Assembly: GCA_964630785.1 (NCBI GenBank)
Contig: CAZVZG010000022.1
Span: 1 to 64,000 of the forward strand
Source of the DNA: JADLCX01 sp964630785
GTDB taxonomy: Bacteria > Planctomycetota > Phycisphaerae > Phycisphaerales > UBA1924
DNA: 64,000 bases
Direction: 5' to 3'
Of this stretch, positions 26,582-33,767 are shown one piece after another. Numbering within the stretch: the stretch's first letter is position 1; each line of letters starts with the position of its first letter. The notes under the pieces were generated by a model that was given only the letters and a program-made list of their open reading frames with translations, was not told the origin of the DNA and did no database searches. Made by a program: the position numbers and the translations under genes.

Positions 26582-26619
26582 CCGATGCCTTGACGCGAAT
26601 GCCCGCGCCAAGGCATCGG
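26582..26619 (-). terminator. Hairpin after the sulfatase gene
   Basis: Perfect 11-base arms CCGATGCCTTG and CAAGGCATCGG, with extra GCG/CGC pairing in the loop, lie 36 bases after the sulfatase stop. No T-run follows. Confidence 0.6.
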
Positions 26620-26654
26620 AGTTTGCGCCAACCGTTCAGACGCACGATGCCGGA

Positions 26655-28376
26655 CTACTTCTCGCCGTCCTTGTCGCCCTGTTGATCGTCCTTGAGCATC
26701 GGGAACGCATTCTCGATCGCCTGCTTGGCCTTGAGCCGGCGCAGGGTGTCTTCCATGATGTTGGCCGGGTTGAAGCTCGGCGGGTAGGAGCGGGGCGGGA
26801 AATCCTTGAACGTCATGGCGAACTTCATCACGTCATCCATCACGCCGTACATGGTCTGCACATGGTAGAGCTGCCACTGCCAGAAAGAGTTGGAAGTGAA
26901 GTCCGCCCGCTCGAACGGGTCCATGTAGAGGTTGAAGATCTTCTGGAGCCGCAGCGTGGTGAACGGCTCGGCCCAGACCTGCATGGTCCCGGGCGAGCGC
27001 TGCTCGGAGAAGACGTACTTGTAGTCGCCCTTGCGGTAGCCGACCAGCAGGCCGTCGTCGTCGCTATAGAAGAACCAGTCCCGGGCGCTCTTGACGCCGT
27101 TGTTCCGGTTGGCGGTCCCCTCGAAGGTCGTGAGAAACTTCGACTGGTCAAACCCGTCGAGGTGAACCTTGTACGTCATGCTCGCGCCCTGGACCTGCGT
27201 GGTGTAGCCCTTGAGGCACTCGGCGACGATGTTCGGGTCGCCCGCGATGGAGCAGAGCGTCGGGATCCAGTCGTTGTGGCTCATCATCTCGTTGGTGATG
27301 CTGCCCGCCTTGATGTGTCCCGGCCAGCGCACCAGGCACGGCACACGGAAGGCCCCCTCCCAGTTGGTGTTCTTCTCGCTGCGGAAGTGCGTCATCGCGC
27401 CGTCCGGCCAGGTGTTCATGTGCGGGCCGTTGTCGCTGGTGTAGACGACGATCGTGTTGTCGGCGATCCCCTCGTCGTCGAGCGCCTTGAGGATCTTGCC
27501 GATCGTCTCGTCGTGCTCGATCATGCCGTCGATGTACTCGCTGTCGCCGTGCGTGTAGCGGCCGCGGTGCGACTCGCGCACGTGCGTGAACAGGTGCATG
27601 CGCGTGGAGTTGAACCAGCAGAAGAACGGCTTGCCCGCCTTGTGCTGTCGCTGCATGAACTCGATGGCCCGATCCGACGTCTCGTCGTCGATCGTCTCCA
27701 TGCGCTTCCGGTTGAGCGGGCCCGTGTCCTTGATGGTCTGCTTGCCGACCTTGCCGAAGCGGGGATCGACCGTTGGGTCGTCGACGTTGGTGGCCTTGCA
27801 ATCGAGCACGCCGCGCGGGCCGTACTTGGCGAGGTAGGCCGGGTCTTTCGGGTAATCCGGGTACTCCGGCTCCTCCTCGGCGTTGAGGTGGTAGAGGTTG
27901 CCGAAGAACTCGTCGAAGCCGTTGACCGTCGGCAGCGACTCGTTCCGGTCCCCCACATGGTTCTTGCCGAACTGGCCCGTGGCGTAGCCGAGGCTGCGGA
28001 TGAGCCCGCCGGCCGACGGGTCCTTCTGGTTCATGCCCATCGGCGCGCCCGGGAAGCCGACCTTGGTGAGGCCGGTGCGGATACCGTGCTGGCCGGTCAG
28101 AAACGCGGCCCGGCCCGCCGTGCACGACTGCTCGCCGTAGTACTGCAGGAACCTCATGCCTTCGTTGGCCAGCCGATCGATGTTCGGCGTGTCGTAGCCC
28201 ATCAGTCCATCGCTGTAGCAGCTCAGGTTGGAAATGCCGATGTCGTCGCCGAAGATCACCAGGATGTTCGGCTTGGTCGCGTTTCCGTCGGGCTGCCCCG
28301 ATGCTGTCGCGGCCAGGCCCAGCAACGACAGCACAAGCAACACGGCGAACACCAACGCGTTTCGATACCGGTCCAT
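26655..28376 (-). CDS. Secreted arylsulfatase (formylglycine type)
   Basis: Hydrolyses sulfate esters in the envelope or outside the cell. The signal is RNALVFAVLLVLSLLGLAATASGQ. The metal-binding GDD lies in PNILVIFGDDIG, and the sulfatase motif CTAGR at residues 85-89 provides Cys85 for conversion to formylglycine by a separate maturase. Later motifs are TSDNGPHMNTWPD and WEGAFRVPCLVRWPG. The start at 28376 has an excellent AAGGAG eight bases upstream. At 573 residues it has a C-terminal extension (QLYHVQTMYGVMDDV...) after the usual end. The Cys-type motif means it needs an anaerobic or FGE maturase elsewhere. The substrate may be a sulfated polysaccharide, as is usual in planctomycetes. 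Confidence 0.93.
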   Translation of the reverse strand: MDRYRNALVFAVLLVLSLLGLAATASGQPDGNATKPNILVIFGDDIGISNLSCYSDGLMGYDTPNIDRLANEGMRFLQYYGEQSCTAGRAAFLTGQHGIRTGLTKVGFPGAPMGMNQKDPSAGGLIRSLGYATGQFGKNHVGDRNESLPTVNGFDEFFGNLYHLNAEEEPEYPDYPKDPAYLAKYGPRGVLDCKATNVDDPTVDPRFGKVGKQTIKDTGPLNRKRMETIDDETSDRAIEFMQRQHKAGKPFFCWFNSTRMHLFTHVRESHRGRYTHGDSEYIDGMIEHDETIGKILKALDDEGIADNTIVVYTSDNGPHMNTWPDGAMTHFRSEKNTNWEGAFRVPCLVRWPGHIKAGSITNEMMSHNDWIPTLCSIAGDPNIVAECLKGYTTQVQGASMTYKVHLDGFDQSKFLTTFEGTANRNNGVKSARDWFFYSDDDGLLVGYRKGDYKYVFSEQRSPGTMQVWAEPFTTLRLQKIFNLYMDPFERADFTSNSFWQWQLYHVQTMYGVMDDVMKFAMTFKDFPPRSYPPSFNPANIMEDTLRRLKAKQAIENAFPMLKDDQQGDKDGEK

Positions 28377-28551
28377 GCTTGAACTCCTTGAGAGAGGAAG
28401 GAAGAGCGCGGCAGCATACCTTGCCGACAACCGATTGCAGCATGGGTTTGGCGGATTCGTTGGCGGTGCGACCACTTTTTTGAGGGGACGGCTCACAGCA
28501 GGCGGCCTTGTCGTAAGCCCAAAACGAGGGGTGAAATGAGCACCATGCCGC

Positions 28552-29295
28552 TCAGAACTTCAACTCCGCGAGCGGTGCATCGTTGATCTTGATCAATCCC
28601 GCCCTGGGGTAGTCGAGGTCGATGGTCGTCCACAGCGCGGTCGCGATGAGCAACGCCAGCGACCACGTCAGCAGCCGGTGCCGGCGCTCCGAGAGCCCGC
28701 ACCCGTAGCCGATCCCGATCATCGCCAGTCCCGAGCACGCGACCAGCAGCCCGAGCACCAGCAGGGGAAGGTGCTTGTGGCCCGCGGCGACGCGGAGGGA
28801 GTGCAGGTCGATGACGTCGTTGACCGCGGGGATCACCGCCAGCAGGTCGGCCGGCTTGGCCGCGACGCCGGCGCTGGCCGCGTGCCAGATCCGGTTGTGC
28901 AGGTCTTCGACTTTCCGCAGGTCGTCCGGGGATATCCGGTATTCGAGCCGCGCCGAGACCTCGAGCCTGTGGGCGGTGTAGTCGCGCAGCGCGTTCCGCA
29001 GTTCGCTGCGTTGCGGCTCGTCCAGCAGGTCGCAACGCAGCGCGGCGGTCCCGATCGCGTTGGCCTCGCGCACGATCAGGTCCTGGCGTTCGAGAAAGCG
29101 AGAGGCCGCGCCGGCGAAACTGAAGCCCAGCAGCAGCCCGAGCAGCCCGAGCACCGCGCCCTGGACCGCGCCGAGCTGCCCGCCCGTGGCCGCCTCGTGC
29201 TCGCGCTTGGCGTGCCGGCCGTAGCGGAAGCCCGCCTCGAGCGCGAGCAGGAGAATCGCGATCAATCCCGCGGCGATGAGCAGTTCGTAGTGCAT
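28552..29295 (-). CDS. DUF4239/bestrophin-like membrane protein
   Basis: Protein of 247 residues with four likely helices: LLIAAGLIAILLLALEAGF, GAVLGLLGLLLGFSFAG, LPLLVLGLLVACSGLAMIG and LLTWSLALLIATALW. A charged middle region, LIVREANAIGTAALRCDLLDE, matches the conserved segment of DUF4239 proteins. The family is described as bestrophin-like and may form anion channels, but this has not been shown here. The ATG at 29295 fits the first helix. The 175 bases downstream to the sulfatase contain no gene. Confidence 0.7.
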   Translation of the reverse strand: MHYELLIAAGLIAILLLALEAGFRYGRHAKREHEAATGGQLGAVQGAVLGLLGLLLGFSFAGAASRFLERQDLIVREANAIGTAALRCDLLDEPQRSELRNALRDYTAHRLEVSARLEYRISPDDLRKVEDLHNRIWHAASAGVAAKPADLLAVIPAVNDVIDLHSLRVAAGHKHLPLLVLGLLVACSGLAMIGIGYGCGLSERRHRLLTWSLALLIATALWTTIDLDYPRAGLIKINDAPLAELKF

Positions 29296-29360
29296 GAGGA
29301 TGCCCGAGGAAACCCGGCCGGTGTGCCCGTGTCGGCCGGCCCCAAGGTACCCGAAAGCCG

Positions 29361-29437
29361 AAGTCCCATCCGCCCGGAGCCCTTTCCCCATGCCATTCCG
29401 TGCCGACTTCACCTAGAGCGCGGCCACCAGTTCCTAC
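29361..29437 (+). pseudogene. Dead duplicate of the 5' end of the GH1 gene
   Basis: About 77 bases closely match 31022-31099, which span the promoter-proximal region and the first 16 codons of the GH1 gene. Both copies share GGAGCCCT...CCCCATGCCATTCCGT and CGCGGCCACCAGTTCCTAC. Here the eighth codon is followed by TAG where the intact gene has TGG, and the copy stops exactly where the tandem hairpin array begins. It is on the same strand as the intact gene and looks like a decaying duplication. Confidence 0.8.
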
Positions 29438-29439
29438 TC

Positions 29440-30391
29440 CACGGGCCTCGCCGAGCCCCGGACCGTGGCGACATCCAGCGGCCTCTCCGGGGCCAAAGCC
29501 CCTGCATTCAACAACTTGGTTCTCGCCCCAAAGGGGCGAATGGCTGTAGCCACGGACGGCCGCTCTGGGCCGCCCGTGGGCAGCCGACGCGCGCACGCGC
29601 TCGTCCCGGAGGGACGATTGAAGCGAGCGCCGCGCAAGACAAGCGTCCCTCAGGGACGCACATCCGCGAGCGCGTGCGCTTCCACGGGCCTCGCCGCGCC
29701 TCGCTCCGCAACTCCATCCAGCGGCCCCTCCGGATCCAAAGCCCCCGCATTCAACAACTTGCCTCTCGCCCCAAAGGGGCGAATGGCTGTAGCCACGGGC
29801 GGCCGCTCTGGGCCGCCCGTGGCAGCCGACGCACGCGCCCGCTCGTNNNNNNNNNNNNNNNNNNNNNNNNNNNNNNNNNNNNNNNNNNNNNNNNNNNNNN
29901 NNNNNNNNNNNNNNNNNNNNNNNNNNNNNNNNNNNNNNNNNNNNNNCCCGGAGGGACGATTGAAGCGAGCCGAACATCCCCAAGCGTCCCTCCGGGACGC
30001 GATCGCGTTGGCCGCCATTCCCACGGGCCTCGCCGAGCCTCGGCCCGTGGCTACATCCAGCGGCCCCTCCGGGGCCAAAGCTTCGCCCCAATGGGGCGAA
30101 GGGCTGTAGCCACGGGCGGCCGCTCGGGGCCGCCCGTGGAAGTCGGGCGATTTGCGAAAAGCGCACTCGCGCGCACATCCATCGTCCCTCCGGGACGATC
30201 TTGGCTCTCGCCCCAAAGGGGCGAAGGGTGGCAGCCGACGCGCGCTCGCGTCGTCCCGGAGGGACGATTGAAGCGAGCCGAACATCCCCAAGCGTCCCTC
30301 CGGGACGCGTCCGCGAGCGCGTGCGCTTCCACGGGCCTCGCCGAGCCTCGGCCCGTGGCAACATCCCGTCGCCCCGTTGGGGCAAAACAGC
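29440..30391. repeat. Tandem array of about 250-310-base units made of short hairpins
   Basis: Four starts of CACGGGCCTCGCC at 29440, 29683, 30022 and 30330 mark three full units and one partial unit. Each unit carries, in order, an inverted GGGCC...GGCCC segment, GGCCCCTCCGGGGCC, CGCCCCAAAGGGGCG, a CACGGGCGGCCGC...GCCGCCCGTGG stem, CGTCCCGGAGGGACG and CGTCCCTCCGGGACG, joined by conserved linkers (GGCTGTAGCCACGG; GATTGAAGCGAGC). Loops are mostly three bases. The 100-N gap falls inside the second unit. Apparent long open frames here only read through the repeats. I see no gene between 29296 and 30581 apart from the GH1 remnant. Confidence 0.88.
29847..29946. other. Assembly gap of 100 Ns
   Basis: Exactly 100 unknown bases inside the repeat array. 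The round number implies a gap of unknown length, so the true number of repeat units may be larger. Confidence 0.98.
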
Positions 30392-30581
30392 CCCCGCGCG
30401 CGCCCCCCACGACCTCCCCCCCAAGTCCGCCGCGTGTTTTCGCAAAGAATATGAGCCCTTTCCCCCCAAGCACGTGCGCCCACTCCCCGCCCCCGCCCGT
30501 CCGCCCGCGCGCGCGCAAACGTGTCCCAACACCCCCTGGCGACCGCCGCCGCGCGCGCGACAACAGCAGGAGCCGCCGACC

Positions 30582-31262
30582 ATGCCCGACGACACGATCG
30601 CCGCCGCCCTCGCCCCGCTCATCCTCAAGGCCGCGCGCGAGCTCGAACGCGCGCTCGACACCTCCGACCACGAGCCCACGCGGGTGAAGGCCGCGCTGGG
30701 CATCCTGCGACTGGCCGAGCGCTCCGAGGCCCGGCGCTCACGGGCGGCCGACGAAGCACGCCGCGAGGACAGCGAAGACGCCCCGGACGGTGACGCCGCC
30801 GGAGCGGTTGAAGCCGGCCCCGCGCGCCCCCTCCGCCGCCGGGCTCACGGACAGCGCCGCGTCGCGCGGCCGCGCGCTCGCGGTCCGCGCCCCCGCACCA
30901 GCGAGCTTCACGGTCGTCGGCCTGCCCTCCCCCCGGCCCCCTCCCGCTGGGAGGGGGAGCGTGTGACGCTTGAATACAGTGCGGCCCAAGCCCCCAGTCC
31001 CAGATCCCAAGTCCCCAGTCCCAAGTCCCTTCGGCCCACGGAGCCCTCCCCATGCCATTCCGTCCCAACTTCACCTGGGGCGCGGCCACCAGTTCCTACC
31101 AGATCGAGGGCGCTGTCGAGCAGGACGGCGCGGGCCCGTCGATCTTTGAGCCGTTTTGCCGTCGGCCGGGCTCGGGCGGCCAGCCGCCGCCGGTGTACCT
31201 CAACCACAACGGCGCGGCCGCCTGCGACCACTACCACCGCTTTGAGGAGGACGTCGGCCTGA
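30582..31262 (+). CDS. Uncertain small helical protein, 3' end probably decayed
   Basis: The ATG at 30582 has AGGAG about ten bases upstream. The first 55 residues look real: amphipathic helices ALAPLILKAARELERALDTS and VKAALGILRLAERSEARRSR, then an acidic Asp/Glu-rich stretch. Beyond about residue 70 the frame becomes Arg/Pro/Ser-rich, crosses the second copy of the truA repeat (30925-30963) and a CCCAAGTCCCCAGT minisatellite, and overlaps the GH1 gene by 211 bases. The 3' half is therefore probably not native coding sequence. Either a repeat insertion broke an ordinary small gene or the protein ends early by a frameshift. No function can be assigned. Confidence 0.35.
   Translation: MPDDTIAAALAPLILKAARELERALDTSDHEPTRVKAALGILRLAERSEARRSRAADEARREDSEDAPDGDAAGAVEAGPARPLRRRAHGQRRVARPRARGPRPRTSELHGRRPALPPAPSRWEGERVTLEYSAAQAPSPRSQVPSPKSLRPTEPSPCHSVPTSPGARPPVPTRSRALSSRTARARRSLSRFAVGRARAASRRRCTSTTTARPPATTTTALRRTSA
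30925..30963 (-). repeat. GC-rich palindromic repeat, copy 2
   Basis: Read on the minus strand it gives CTCCCCCTCCCAGCGGGAGG followed by GGGCCGGGGGGAGGGCAGG, nearly identical to the truA-internal copy at 2922-2956, with one change in the hairpin loop. Confidence 0.85.
30985..31029 (+). repeat. CCCAAGTCCCCAGT minisatellite before the GH1 gene
   Basis: About three degenerate copies of a 14-base unit (CCCAAGTCCCCAGT, with variants CCCAAGCCCCCAGT and CCCAGATCCCAAGT) end 22 bases before the GH1 start, in the place where its promoter or leader should be. Confidence 0.7.
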
Positions 31263-32446
31263 TGAAGGAGATCGGGCTGCGGGCGTACCGCTTCAGCGTG
31301 AGTTGGCCGCGGGTGATGCCCGAGGGGACCGGGGGAGTCAATGAGAAGGGGTTGGCGTTCTACGACCGTCTCGTCGATGCCCTGCTCGCGGCGAAGATCG
31401 AGCCGTGGCTCACCTGCTTCCACTGGGACCTGCCGCTGGCCCTGCACAACCGCGGCGGGTGGCTCAACCGTGAGATCGTCGAGTGGTTCGGCGAGTACGT
31501 CGGCGTGCTCGTGGATCGCTTGTCGGACCGTGTGAAGCACTGGATGACCATCAACGAGCCGCAGGTGTTCATCAAGTTCGGCTACGGCGACGGCACGCTC
31601 GCGCCGGGTTTCAGGCTCGGGCTCGAAGAGCAGGTCAACGCCTGCCACAACACGCTCATGGCCCACGGGCGCGGGGTGCAGGTGATCCGCGCCCGCGCCA
31701 AGGCCAAGCCGACCGTGGGATGGGCCGTGGTCGGGCGGACCGACTTCCCCGCGAGCGATTCAGCGCCGGACATCGAAGCGGCTCGCCGCGGAACGATGGG
31801 CATCGTCGAGCCCAACCTCTGGAACAACACCTGGTACGCCGACCCGGTGGTGCTTGGTCGTTACCCGGAGGATGCGTTGCGCGTCTTCGGCCCGCACGCC
31901 CAGCCGCCGGTGCGTCCCGGTGATATGGACCTCATCCGCCAACCGCTCGACTTCTACGGCGTCAACATCTATGACGGGCGGCGCGTGCGAGCGGGCGGGG
32001 GCGCGGGCGGCGATCCCGAAGTGGTGCCATTCGGCCCCGGGCACGCCCAGACCGCCTTCCGCTGGTTTGTCACGCCGCCGTGCCTGCGCTGGGGGCCGCG
32101 GTTTTTGTATGAGCGGTACCGACTGCCGATCTACATCACCGAGAACGGCTGCTCGAACATCGACTGGGTGTCGATGGACGGCCGCGTCCACGACCCGCAG
32201 CGGATCGACTACACGCGCAGGTATCTGCTGGAACTGGAGAAGGCCGCCGCGGACGGCGCGGACGTCCGCGGATACTTCCATTGGTCGCTGTTGGACAACT
32301 TCGAGTGGGCCGCGGGATACCGCGAGCGGTTCGGGCTGATCCATGTGGACTTCGAGACCCAGGCCCGCACGGTGAAGGACTCGGGGCGGTGGTATCGGGG
32401 GGTGATCGAGAGTAATGGGGGGGACTTGCGGACCGGCACGTTGTAG
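31052..32446 (+). CDS. GH1 beta-glucosidase
   Basis: Retaining beta-glycosidase of 464 residues that releases glucose from beta-linked oligosaccharides in the cytoplasm; there is no signal peptide. The N-terminal signature FTWGAATSSYQIEGA is intact. The acid/base Glu169 lies in TINEP (166-170) and the nucleophile Glu364 in ITENG (362-366). C-terminal DGADVRGYFHWSLLDNFEWA and RFGLIHVDFETQARTVKDS are standard GH1. It could finish the glucan oligosaccharides imported by the locus at 14-25 kb, though no LacI-type operator is visible upstream. Its 5' end is duplicated at 29361-29437. Confidence 0.96.
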   Translation: MPFRPNFTWGAATSSYQIEGAVEQDGAGPSIFEPFCRRPGSGGQPPPVYLNHNGAAACDHYHRFEEDVGLMKEIGLRAYRFSVSWPRVMPEGTGGVNEKGLAFYDRLVDALLAAKIEPWLTCFHWDLPLALHNRGGWLNREIVEWFGEYVGVLVDRLSDRVKHWMTINEPQVFIKFGYGDGTLAPGFRLGLEEQVNACHNTLMAHGRGVQVIRARAKAKPTVGWAVVGRTDFPASDSAPDIEAARRGTMGIVEPNLWNNTWYADPVVLGRYPEDALRVFGPHAQPPVRPGDMDLIRQPLDFYGVNIYDGRRVRAGGGAGGDPEVVPFGPGHAQTAFRWFVTPPCLRWGPRFLYERYRLPIYITENGCSNIDWVSMDGRVHDPQRIDYTRRYLLELEKAAADGADVRGYFHWSLLDNFEWAAGYRERFGLIHVDFETQARTVKDSGRWYRGVIESNGGDLRTGTL

Positions 32447-32486
32447 TGGGCCACGGTCTGGAGCGGTGTCGAACCACGGTGTGACC

Positions 32487-32508
32487 ATCCGCACCTGCTC
32501 GTGCGGAT
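32487..32508 (+). terminator. Hairpin after the GH1 gene
   Basis: Perfect arms ATCCGCAC and GTGCGGAT around a six-base loop, 40 bases after the GH1 stop. It also lies downstream of the convergent zinc-ribbon gene. There is no T-run. Confidence 0.55.
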
Positions 32509-32643
32509 CGGGGGCGTTGGCTCAACGGTTCCTCCCCGCGGCAGGCAGCAATCAACGTGTTGCTCGCACCACGTCGCCAGTTCCTAATGCATGTTCGTGT
32601 TTTGTGTTGCAGACATATATTATTGGTCTCACGGAATGGTTTG

Positions 32644-33177
32644 CTAGTTGTGCGCATTTCGCGATCGTGTCTCGCCAAAGTCAGGATTTGATTGGGTGCT
32701 TGCGGCAGAGTTCTTCTCTGGGATGGCTTGGGTGGTCGCGGCAAGTCGTCGTCCCTGCAAGTCTCGCCCGCACTCTGGACAGGCTTCGGGCTGGCTCAGG
32801 CCACGAAGCAAGTATCCACACTGAGGACAGATCGGGTGGCCTTCATTCCAGAGCGTTGTCCACCACATGCGCTGTCGCAGGCGATAGAGCACCAACAACA
32901 TCCACACGCCCAGTGGGGCAAGGATGATCCCGCGGCCGACGATCCCGAACGCGGAAGCTGTGGCCGCTCCAACATTTGCGGGGAGCAAAAGTACACTCAA
33001 TTTGGCGACAATAAAACTGCTAAACTTGCCAAGCAACATCATGCATGCCGCAGCCATCAGTGATGGCACGGCGTGGCGGTATGTGATTATTCGAGACAGT
33101 CGCCGCGATTCGCGGTTCGATAAATGAAGGGTGCGAATCTGAGGACAGCGATACCAAGAAACAAGCACGTCAAGCAT
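32644..33177 (-). CDS. Two-helix membrane protein with zinc ribbon, lower GC
   Basis: Protein of 177 residues and a relative of the protein at 3289-3819. Two hydrophobic regions (VPSLMAAACMMLLGKFSSFIV; GRGIILAPLGVWMLLVLYRL) precede a basic Trp-rich segment and the ribbon ICPQCGYLLRGLSQPEACPEC. A polar Ser/Thr/Asn tail follows. The ATG at 33177 is used, and a GTG at 33192 is possible. Codon and base use are visibly less GC-rich than in the neighbours, and flanking DNA at 32570-32650 is AT-rich for this genome, which suggests recent gain. The function is unknown. Confidence 0.72.
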   Translation of the reverse strand: MLDVLVSWYRCPQIRTLHLSNRESRRLSRIITYRHAVPSLMAAACMMLLGKFSSFIVAKLSVLLLPANVGAATASAFGIVGRGIILAPLGVWMLLVLYRLRQRMWWTTLWNEGHPICPQCGYLLRGLSQPEACPECGRDLQGRRLAATTQAIPEKNSAASTQSNPDFGETRSRNAHN

Positions 33178-33601
33178 AGTCACGTCCCGCACCCCTGATT
33201 GGCACTCCGCAATCTGGTGCTCGAAGGGAGCGATTGGCAGCGCGGCACAGGGGTGAATCCCACCACGGCTGGTGCATCGGCGTGTCGCCCCGCCCCTGTC
33301 CCTCGTTTCGACGGCAATATGCGTGCCGGTATGGAGTCCGACCGCTGGATTTGGTGAAGCTCACCATGCCGCTGGCGTCAGTCATTTCCCTGTCACGCGG
33401 GATCACGCAGTGATCATAGGTCGGCGTGTCATTCGCGCCAAGCCCGCAGGGCCTTGAGCGTGGGTGCCAATGTTGGCCATCGTTGTCATGCACCACGGCA
33501 GGCAGCACTCTCTTTCCGCGGCTGACGGTGCCGCGAGGACACCCCTCGGAGCAACGCCCTGAACTGACGGCTGAATCGAGTGGCTGAAACCCGGATGCGC
33601 A

Positions 33602-33713
33602 AGCCCGTTGAAACGGGCTGAGACCCTGATGGCGGGATTTCCGGTTCGTACGGGCCGCTTTACCACCGCTGAAGCGGTGGCCTAGAGGCGGGCAAGTCCG
33701 CTGAAAGCGGACT
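33602..33713. repeat. Three hairpins with TGAA-type loops in a gene-free stretch
   Basis: AGCCCGT-TGAA-ACGGGCT (33602-33619), CCACCGC-TGAA-GCGGTGG (33663-33680) and AGTCCGCT-GAA-AGCGGACT (33695-33713) have different stems but the same loop core. Looser CTGAA repeats precede them (33560-33590). The gene-free stretch 33193-33767 contains nothing else I can support. A 112-residue open frame over it has no protein-like features. Confidence 0.8.
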
Positions 33714-33767
33714 GAAATACCGGCCGCATGCTTCAGTTCACGGCGATGCCCTCAGGGTGTCGCCCGC

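Noticed and set aside
29440..30391. Possible CRISPR array.
   Set aside because: Units are 250-310 bases with internal hairpins, not 20-40-base repeats with unique spacers, and no cas genes are in the window.
28493..30703. A 736-residue reading frame on the minus strand, and other long frames across the hairpin array.
   Set aside because: They run through the tandem repeats and the 100-N gap, giving repeated low-complexity peptides. No homology-like core or ribosome-binding site was seen.
33193..33767. A 112-residue frame at 33170-33508 as a gene.
   Set aside because: It has no signal, helix pattern or motif and overlaps the end of the zinc-ribbon gene frame and the hairpin region.
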